Below, one piece after another: positions 6,848 to 11,962 of a stretch of DNA of 11,962 nucleotides. The stretch is from a bacterium (GTDB taxonomy: Bacteria > Calditrichota > Calditrichia > RBG-13-44-9 > J042), in the NCBI GenBank assembly GCA_015494485.1, contig WGBF01000652.1, positions 1 through 11,962 of the forward strand. The letters are read 5' to 3'. Made by a program: the position numbers and the translations under genes. The notes under the pieces are model-generated. The model ran no database searches. It was not told where the DNA came from and saw only the letters and a list, made by a program, of their open reading frames with translations. Numbering within the stretch: the stretch's first letter is position 1; every line of letters starts with the position of its first letter.

Positions 6848-7957
6848 ATGATTCAACGTTATGTATTTAGTTACATTATGGATTTAAAATCCACATTGGA
6901 TGAGTTGGATTATACCCAATTGGAAAAAATAATAAACGTTTTGTTAGCTGCCCGCAAAAATGACAAACAAATTTTTATTCTCGGTAACGGAGGCAGTGCG
7001 GCAACAGCGTCGCATTTTGCTTGTGATCTCGGTAAAGGCACAATTGATTATGCAAACAGCGACTTTCGGCGCTTTAGGGCAATTTCTTTAACGGATAATC
7101 TGGCATTAATAACTGCTCTGGGTAATGATCTTTCCTATAATCATATTTTTGCCGAACAGTTGAAAAATTTGATGAATCCCGGTGATGTTGTTATTGGTAT
7201 TTCTGCCAGTGGAAATTCTCCAAATATTTTAGAAGCATTTGATGTAGCCAAAAAAGTCGGTGCCATAACCATTGGTTTTTTAGGGTTTGGTGGTGGTAAA
7301 GCCAGGGATATTGTTGATTATCACTTGACGGTTACTTCCCGCAATTATGGAATTTCCGAAGACTTTCATATGATTGTTGAGCATATCATTACCCAGATTA
7401 TTCGCCGGGTACTCCATGAAAAAAAACAGAAAGTTGTTTTCCTGGACCGCGATGGTATTATTAACGAAAAACCCCCGGAACATCAATATGTAACACAGTG
7501 GGAGGATTTTAAATTTATACCTGAAATTTTTGATACGTTGTCCGCATTATTAAAAAAGGATTACAAATTAGTGATTGTTACAAATCAACAGGGTATTGGT
7601 AAAAAACTTTTTAATGAGCAACAGTTACATGATATCCATGCTCGCATGAATGAAGAATTCGTAAAGAGAAATATTAAAATAGAAAAAATTTATTATTGTC
7701 CACACCTGGAAAGCGATGGCTGTAATTGCAGAAAACCTCAACCGGGAATGTTGTATCGTGCGCAAAATGAATTACCATTTATAATTGATATGGATAATTC
7801 ATTTATCTTGGGAGATTCGATTCGGGACGTTCAGGCTGGAAAAGCATTTGGTATTAAAACGGTTTTGTTTAATTCCAATGGTTATGCGAAAAATAATGAT
7901 GCTGATTATCTGATAAATAGTATTCCAGATGTTGTAAATATTATAGATAAATTTTAA
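6848..7957 (+). CDS. gmhAB: Fused sedoheptulose-7-phosphate isomerase / heptose 1,7-bisphosphate phosphatase (GmhA-GmhB)
   Basis: Two-domain protein of 369 residues (starting at 6848; ATG 6836 would add four). The N-terminal SIS domain (about 1-190) is GmhA-like and would convert sedoheptulose 7-phosphate to D-glycero-D-manno-heptose 7-phosphate. It shows LGNGGSAATASHF (45-57), ISASGNSPN (118-126) and His179 near the domain end, aligned by eye with the catalytic His of E. coli GmhA; the E. coli Glu65 position reads Asp (FACDL). The C-terminal HAD domain (about 196-369) is GmhB-like and removes the C7 phosphate. It shows FLDRDG (D200, D202), VTNQQGIGK (244-252), the zinc ligands CPH and CNC (C284, H286, C292, C294) followed by RKPQPGM, and LGDS (D323). 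The two catalytic steps sit either side of the HddA reaction. Last gene of the operon. Confidence 0.92.
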   Translation: MIQRYVFSYIMDLKSTLDELDYTQLEKIINVLLAARKNDKQIFILGNGGSAATASHFACDLGKGTIDYANSDFRRFRAISLTDNLALITALGNDLSYNHIFAEQLKNLMNPGDVVIGISASGNSPNILEAFDVAKKVGAITIGFLGFGGGKARDIVDYHLTVTSRNYGISEDFHMIVEHIITQIIRRVLHEKKQKVVFLDRDGIINEKPPEHQYVTQWEDFKFIPEIFDTLSALLKKDYKLVIVTNQQGIGKKLFNEQQLHDIHARMNEEFVKRNIKIEKIYYCPHLESDGCNCRKPQPGMLYRAQNELPFIIDMDNSFILGDSIRDVQAGKAFGIKTVLFNSNGYAKNNDADYLINSIPDVVNIIDKF

Positions 7958-7980
7958 CTATAAGTTATAATAGATATAGT
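7957..7980. terminator. Weak possible hairpin after the polysaccharide operon
   Basis: ACTATA at 7957-7962 pairs with TATAGT at 7975-7980, leaving a 12-base loop and followed by TTT. The stem is all but one pair A-T, so it would be weak. It is the only hairpin I can see right after the stop codon. The rest of the junction up to 8103 is T-rich and holds no other clear feature. Confidence 0.25.
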
Positions 7981-8103
7981 TTTCCTCTTTGCAAAACCCA
8001 CTTGTTATTGCTTTTTTTTGTATTTGAAACTTTCTTTTTTCCCATCGGATTTATTCTTTCTCGTTTGATGTGTTATGTGGCGTTTTTCATAAACATAATA
8101 AGA

Positions 8104-9261
8104 TTAATTTTTAAGAACGTTACTTAACGCCTCAACTACTCGATCAATATCAACATACGTAATAACCAATGGTGGTAGTAGGCGGAGAACGGTTTTGCCT
8201 GCGGGTAAGGCCAGGACGCCTTCTGCCATCAGGGCTTTAATATACGGCGTGACCCGTTTGCGCAGCTCAATGCCCACCATCAACCCCAGATGCCGAATGT
8301 CCCGCACCAGCCGAATGTTCTGCTCCTGCAGGCGTGTTACCAGATAATCCCCTTTTTCCCGTGCCTGACGAGCCAGATCCTCCCCAAGCATCACCTCAAT
8401 AGCCGCCAGACCAGCCGCACACACCAACGGATTCCCGCCAAAAGTACTTCCATGGGCTCCCGGGGATAGCTGAATCGTATCCCGGCACAGCACTGCTCCC
8501 ATTGGCAACCCACCGGCAATGGCTTTGGCCAGACACAAAATGTCCGGCTCCAGATGATATTGCTGGCATGCAAACATGCTGCCGGTGCGGCAAAATCCGG
8601 TTTGCACTTCGTCAATGATCAGCAAAACGCCCCTTTCCCGGCATAGCTGCTGAACCTGCCGAAAATATTCCCCATCCCCCACATGCACGCCGCCTTCCCC
8701 CTGCACGATTTCCAGCAACACACCGGCGGTTTGCCCGCTGATGCGTTCCCGCAGGGCGTTGATATCGTTAAATGGCACGTGGATAAATCCCGGTACCAGC
8801 GGTTCAAATCCCCGATGGTACGCCGGATTGTGGGTGGCGCTTAATGCTCCCAGGGTGCGCCCATGGAAGCCATGATGGGCACAAATGATTTCCGGTTTAC
8901 CGATGGTATAGCGGGCAAATTTGATGGCCGCTTCCACACTTTCGGCTCCGCTGTTGCACAGAAAGACCCGGTTTAACCCGGCCGGAGCTATGCTGACCAA
9001 TTTGGCCATGAATGCTGCCCGGACATCATTGTAAAAAATACCCGGACAGGTAATCAGTTGCTGTGCCTGGCGGTGAATGGCATCCACGATGGCCGGATGG
9101 GCATGGCCAATGTTGGCCACCCCATTGCCGGATACGCAATCAATGTACATGCGGCCGAGTTCATCCCATACCCGCGCGCCTTCTCCCCGTACCAGGGCGA
9201 TAGGCCGTTTGGGGTACAACCCCAGGTCATGCTGGTGTTCCAGTTCCTGAATGGTGCTCAT
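8104..9261 (-). CDS. lysJ: [LysW]-aminoadipate semialdehyde / glutamate semialdehyde aminotransferase (LysJ/ArgD type)
   Basis: Class III PLP-dependent aminotransferase of 385 residues. In a LysW pathway it transaminates the carrier-bound semialdehyde, giving LysW-lysine or LysW-ornithine, usually with glutamate as amino donor. Visible landmarks: GNGVANIGHAHP (46-57), CNSGAESVEAAIK (102-114), HHGFHGRTLGALS (129-141), LIIDEVQTGFCRTG (214-227; D217 for the pyridine nitrogen), and LCLAKAIAGGLPMGAV with the PLP lysine K246. It is the last gene of the minus-strand operon; its ATG overlaps the lysZ stop by 4 bases (ATGA). An N-acetylornithine aminotransferase role is possible by fold; the LysX-type gene in the operon argues for carrier-bound substrates. 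The last ~85 bases (8104-8190) are noticeably more AT-rich than the rest. Confidence 0.88.
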   Translation of the reverse strand: MSTIQELEHQHDLGLYPKRPIALVRGEGARVWDELGRMYIDCVSGNGVANIGHAHPAIVDAIHRQAQQLITCPGIFYNDVRAAFMAKLVSIAPAGLNRVFLCNSGAESVEAAIKFARYTIGKPEIICAHHGFHGRTLGALSATHNPAYHRGFEPLVPGFIHVPFNDINALRERISGQTAGVLLEIVQGEGGVHVGDGEYFRQVQQLCRERGVLLIIDEVQTGFCRTGSMFACQQYHLEPDILCLAKAIAGGLPMGAVLCRDTIQLSPGAHGSTFGGNPLVCAAGLAAIEVMLGEDLARQAREKGDYLVTRLQEQNIRLVRDIRHLGLMVGIELRKRVTPYIKALMAEGVLALPAGKTVLRLLPPLVITYVDIDRVVEALSNVLKN

Positions 9262-10049
9262 TGAATCACCGTTCCGTTTTCGTTTAAGGCTTCCTTTAGG
9301 GGATGTTTAACCCGCCCGTCGGCAAGAATGACCTGTTCCACCTGTTGCTGCTTCAATTGCAATAAGGCCCGCAGCTTGCGCTTCATGCGGCCTTCGGCAC
9401 GGGCTTCCCACCGGGCCAGTTCCTCCCAGCCCAGGCGGGGAATAACGCTTTCCGGACGGTGCGGATCTGCCAGCAGTCCCGGTGCTTCAATAAAGTGAAT
9501 GACCCGCGTTGCCCCGATTGCCCCCTGCAGCAGGGTAACGATATCATCGTTTTCGGAATTGATGGCCGTGCCGGTTTCGTCCGCAATGGGAACCGTAAGC
9601 ACCGGTACATAACCCTCCTGAAGCAAATGCTTTAACAGCGCGATGTTTACCTGCCGGGGCTTTCCGGAGAAATCCCGAACGATGCGGATTTTCTCTCCGT
9701 CCTGAATGCGGATACCCCGGTTCCGCCGCCCCTGGATGATCCTTCCATCCAGTCCGGTTAAACCAATGGCATTAATACCCCGCTGCTGGCACAATTCCAC
9801 CAGTCGTTTGTTGCGCAGTCCGGCATAGGCCATCATCAGAACGTCCAGGGCATCGGCGTCGGAATACACGCTGCTGTAGCCGGAAACGGAGGTCAGAATG
9901 CGTTTCTCGATGCCCAGCCGGGCAGCCAATTCATCCCGCAGGGCGTTGGCGCCGTGAACAATGATGTAGGGCGGGGGAAATGTTTGCAGGTCGTCTGCAA
10001 TGCCTTCCAGGTTTATGTGGTGTCCGCCACCAATTTTTAAAATGACCAT
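9258..10049 (-). CDS. lysZ: [LysW]-aminoadipate/glutamate kinase (LysZ, ArgB-like)
   Basis: Amino-acid kinase of 263 residues that would phosphorylate the free side-chain carboxylate of LysW-bound aminoadipate or glutamate, giving the acyl phosphate for LysY. Seen: ILKIGGGHHIN at the N-terminus (K5, glycine loop), VHGAN (31-35), GINAIGLTGLDG (91-102), a RDFSGKPRQVN segment (125-135), NSENDDIV (164-171, D169) and MKRKLRALL (222-230). LGIE-to-VYSD (45-64) is the substrate side; where I expect Ser-Arg-Tyr-Thr-Asp it reads SVYSD (60-64), so an Arg that contacts the substrate in ArgB/LysZ relatives may be absent. GAGGAG at 10055-10060, five bases upstream, supports the ATG at 10049. It overlaps the upstream gene by 13 bases and lysJ by 4. 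Confidence 0.88.
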   Translation of the reverse strand: MVILKIGGGHHINLEGIADDLQTFPPPYIIVHGANALRDELAARLGIEKRILTSVSGYSSVYSDADALDVLMMAYAGLRNKRLVELCQQRGINAIGLTGLDGRIIQGRRNRGIRIQDGEKIRIVRDFSGKPRQVNIALLKHLLQEGYVPVLTVPIADETGTAINSENDDIVTLLQGAIGATRVIHFIEAPGLLADPHRPESVIPRLGWEELARWEARAEGRMKRKLRALLQLKQQQVEQVILADGRVKHPLKEALNENGTVIQ

Positions 10050-10684
10050 GTGTACTCCTCGATTGTTCGGTTGGGGATGGGTTCCCAGTCGGTTTCTCCG
10101 GCAAACGGTTCCGAAGCGATAATCATCCCGCCGGGAATGGGCTTACGATGCAGGGTGAAGTAAGCCGGATCTTCGTTAAAATAGCTGTTCACCACCACCC
10201 GCTTTCGGGAGGCAATCATGAAGTTCATGGCCCGCACGTACCGGGTGCGTTTTTCAATAACGGAGACGGCTTTGTGAACCCCGGCCTTCAGGTCACCCCG
10301 CTCAAAGCGGCGAATGACGCGGAATATCTTCTCCGCCCCGGTGCGGCCCTCTTCCCGAATACGCACACCCCGCAGTTCACCATTAAAAATGAACATGTAG
10401 GTGTTGTCCCAGAAGGGCATATTGTTTTCCACCACAATGCCTTCATCGCGAAAGGCGCTCCTTGCATGGGCCAGAAGCAGCCGGGTGGTGCCAAATTGAT
10501 CCAGGTTATCTTCCCAGATGGGGGTGAGATTGCGGTACCGCACCCAGTACTGATCCGCCAGATACGCGCAGCCCCACCCGTGCCCCTGGTATTCCTTGCT
10601 GTGTTGGGCGATGTGCGCAAAGGGACGCAGGTAATCCGCAATGGAAAAGGGGATTTCCGATTGCACCAGTAACAGCCGACACAT
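10037..10684 (-). CDS. Class II glutamine-amidotransferase-fold protein (Ntn hydrolase, YafJ/EgtC-like)
   Basis: Stand-alone Ntn hydrolase of 215 residues. The start is fixed by function: the class II nucleophile must be Cys2, and ATG at 10684 yields Met-Cys-Arg (MCRLLL); an upstream GTG at 10702 would bury it. GGAGGA at 10695-10700 sits 10 bases upstream. Other matches to the fold: LLLAHARSAF with R75 (glutamine carboxylate binding), ENNMPF (86-91) and IFNGELRG with N101/G102 (oxyanion hole). The position where class II enzymes carry the Asp that binds glutamine's alpha-amino group (T-D-S-E type) reads T115-G116-A117-E118. There is no synthetase domain to use ammonia. The gene lies between lysY (26-base gap) and lysZ (13-base overlap), so it is probably part of the same pathway. 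Role unknown; removal of the LysW carrier is one hypothesis. Confidence 0.85.
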   Translation of the reverse strand: MCRLLLVQSEIPFSIADYLRPFAHIAQHSKEYQGHGWGCAYLADQYWVRYRNLTPIWEDNLDQFGTTRLLLAHARSAFRDEGIVVENNMPFWDNTYMFIFNGELRGVRIREEGRTGAEKIFRVIRRFERGDLKAGVHKAVSVIEKRTRYVRAMNFMIASRKRVVVNSYFNEDPAYFTLHRKPIPGGMIIASEPFAGETDWEPIPNRTIEEYTWSF

Positions 10685-10694
10685 GGGCGAATGT

Positions 10695-10700
10695 TCCTCC
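10695..10700 (-). promoter_or_regulatory. Shine-Dalgarno of the amidotransferase-fold gene
   Basis: GGAGGA on the minus strand, 10 bases before the ATG at 10684. The spacing is slightly long, but this site plus the required Cys2 settles the start over the GTG at 10702. Confidence 0.6.
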
Positions 10701-10710
10701 ACAATTTGGT

Positions 10711-11757
10711 TTAAACCGGATGTAACCCGGGAAACTGCAATGCTGTGGTTTCTTCCAGACCCAGCATGATGTTCATGGCCTGCACAGCCTGACCGGCAGC
10801 ACCTTTCATTAAATTATCCAGCGCACTGATGACCACCAGGCGGTTACTGCGGGGGTCGCGTTCAAAACCAATATCGCAGTAGTTGGAACCGATGAGAATT
10901 TTGGGCTCCGGAAAACGATAAATGCCCTGCCGTTCTTTGACGATGCGGATGAAGGGTTCCTGACCATAATAGCGGCGGTACACCTGCCAGATGGCCTTTT
11001 CATCCAGGGGACGGGTTAAAAATACGTGAGCCGTGGCCATGATGCCTCGCACAATTCCCAGTGCTGTCGCTGAAAGATGCACCGTGTGCTCTCCCGAAAG
11101 GCCCAGCTCCTGTTCAATTTCGGCAATATGCCGATGGCGGGTGGGCTTATAGGAACGCACGGCATCGTTGCGTTCCGGGTGGTGACTGGCCTCGGAAGGC
11201 GTGTTCCCGCCTTCACTGCTTCCGCCTTTCACTTCAACCACGGTGCGCGACGGGTCTACCAGGCCCTCCCGGTATAACGGATACAAAGCCAGAATCACGG
11301 CGGTGGCATTGCATCCGGCGCTGGATATGTAGCGGGCGCCGCGCATTGCCTCCCGGTGGATTTCCGGAATGCCGTACACAAATTGAGACAGCCATTCCGG
11401 GTGCGGATGGGGGGTGCCATACCACACGGGATAGGCCTCGGGGTCCCGTAAGCGGAAATCCCCGCTTAAATCGATGATGCGTTCGGCGCGCTGGCGGAAA
11501 TACGGCAAGCGGTGCATGGCCTGCCCGTGTGGCAGGCACAGGAACAGCACATCGCAGGGATCCAGTTCCTCCACGGAGCAAAATTTCAAGCGGGTGACGC
11601 TTCGTAAATTGGGATGCACCCGGCTGACCGGTTTGCCGGCAAAACGTTCCGATGTAACCTGCTTAATGCGCACTGCCGGATGAAACAACAGCAAGCGGAG
11701 CAATTCCCCGCCGGTATATCCGGATCCGCCTACAATGGATACCTGCAGTTCAGGCAT
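10711..11757 (-). CDS. lysY: [LysW]-aminoadipyl/glutamyl phosphate reductase (LysY, ArgC-like)
   Basis: NADPH-dependent reductase of 348 residues that would turn the carrier-bound acyl phosphate from LysZ into the semialdehyde used by LysJ. The N-terminal Rossmann loop is VGGSGYTGGELLRLL (9-23). The catalytic cysteine is C149 in SSAGCNATAVILALYP (145-160). KGGSSEGGN (177-185) and HRHIAEIEQEL (208-218) match the LysY/ArgC active-site region, and DNLMKGAAGQAVQAMN near the C-terminus is a family signature. The ATG at 11757 is chosen over an upstream start 13 codons earlier because GGAGGG (11765-11770) stands 7 bases before it and the Rossmann strand then begins at residue 4. It overlaps the end of lysX by 8 bases, consistent with coupled translation. 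Confidence 0.9.
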   Translation of the reverse strand: MPELQVSIVGGSGYTGGELLRLLLFHPAVRIKQVTSERFAGKPVSRVHPNLRSVTRLKFCSVEELDPCDVLFLCLPHGQAMHRLPYFRQRAERIIDLSGDFRLRDPEAYPVWYGTPHPHPEWLSQFVYGIPEIHREAMRGARYISSAGCNATAVILALYPLYREGLVDPSRTVVEVKGGSSEGGNTPSEASHHPERNDAVRSYKPTRHRHIAEIEQELGLSGEHTVHLSATALGIVRGIMATAHVFLTRPLDEKAIWQVYRRYYGQEPFIRIVKERQGIYRFPEPKILIGSNYCDIGFERDPRSNRLVVISALDNLMKGAAGQAVQAMNIMLGLEETTALQFPGLHPV

Positions 11758-11962
11758 GGGCTGTCCCTCCGGCAATGTGCAGCACGTGTTCAACAATCCG
11801 TTCGTGAATAGGCACCCCGGTGGTGTGGATGCTGTTTTTGAATTCCATGGTATAATTCACTTCGTTGACCAGCAGGCCGTTTTCCGTTTCAAACAAATCA
11901 ATGGCCACAATATCACCACCCACCGCACGGGCCGCCGCCAGGGAAATGCGGGCCACTTCTTC
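11750..11962 (-). CDS. lysX: LysX, amino-carrier ligase, C-terminal part (cut by window edge)
   Basis: Only the last 70 residues are in the window; the gene continues past 11962 with no start codon visible. LysX is an ATP-grasp ligase of the RimK group that links the alpha-amino group of aminoadipate or glutamate to the gamma-carboxylate of LysW's C-terminal Glu. The visible segment contains the ATP-grasp end: GGDIVAIDLFE, then LLVNEVNYTMEFKN, where the E and N of NEVN are expected metal ligands, and TTGVPIHERIVEHVL, which is typical of LysX rather than generic RimK. This gene identifies the operon as a LysW-dependent route rather than an N-acetyl one. Whether lysine or arginine is the product cannot be decided here. 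LysW itself is probably upstream, outside the window. Confidence 0.87.
   Translation of the reverse strand, partial: EEVARISLAAARAVGGDIVAIDLFETENGLLVNEVNYTMEFKNSIHTTGVPIHERIVEHVLHIAGGTAHA
11765..11770 (-). promoter_or_regulatory. Shine-Dalgarno deciding the lysY start
   Basis: GGAGGG on the minus strand, inside the lysX 3' end, 7 bases before the ATG at 11757. It supports a 348-residue LysY rather than the 361-residue version. Confidence 0.7.

Noticed and set aside
10148..10672. A 174-codon plus-strand frame opposite the amidotransferase-fold gene
   Set aside because: It is the antisense shadow of a well-supported gene with Cys2, Arg75 and Asn-Gly motifs in the expected order; the frame stays open because of the high G+C content.
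11061..11477. A 138-codon plus-strand frame opposite lysY
   Set aside because: Antisense shadow of lysY. Its translation is rich in Arg, Pro and Gly and has no motif.

Overview
The window is bacterial and holds two gene blocks that converge on each other, preceded by a repeat-rich spacer. The two blocks differ clearly in base composition. A sampled 60-base line from the left block (around 4.9 kb) is 40% G+C, and one from the right block (around 9.7 kb) is 55%. The interspersed CACGAATT-type palindromes, the exopolysaccharide genes and the LysW-type amino-acid operon would fit a Calditrichota-, Bacteroidota- or Chloroflexota-like bacterium. That placement is a weak inference, because there is no rRNA or other marker gene here.

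Region 1 (1-644) has no convincing gene. It holds an array of imperfect palindromes whose arms are built from a 10-base CACGAATT unit: two tandem copies and a third, altered copy. An 18-base perfect inverted repeat encloses the first two copies, and a 34-base direct repeat lies at both ends of the array.

Region 2 (645-7957, plus strand, AT-rich) is a seven-gene surface-polysaccharide operon with overlaps or very short gaps. In order it encodes a VpsJ-like six-hairpin protein, a WecG/TagA/CpsF glycosyltransferase, a polyprenyl-phosphate sugar-1-phosphate transferase (WbaP/WcaJ type), a nucleotide-sugar epimerase with a Cys/His insertion, an HddC-like nucleotidyltransferase, an HddA-like heptose kinase, and a fused GmhA-GmhB protein. 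The last three genes supply all four activities from sedoheptulose 7-phosphate to GDP-D-glycero-D-manno-heptose. The phosphotransferase would start the lipid-linked glycan and the WecG-type enzyme would extend it.

Region 3 (7958-8103) is the short convergent junction.

Region 4 (8104-11962, minus strand, GC-rich) is an amino-carrier-protein (LysW) operon for lysine or arginine. In transcription order it runs lysX (cut by the window edge), lysY, a class II glutamine-amidotransferase-fold protein, lysZ and lysJ. LysX attaches the substrate to the C-terminal glutamate of LysW, LysZ phosphorylates it, LysY reduces it and LysJ transaminates it. LysW and the releasing hydrolase LysK are not in the window. 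The most interesting item is the amidotransferase-fold protein. It keeps the N-terminal Cys nucleophile, but appears to lack the Asp that normally holds the free alpha-amino group of glutamine. It may therefore act on the gamma-glutamyl bond of LysW conjugates rather than on free glutamine.
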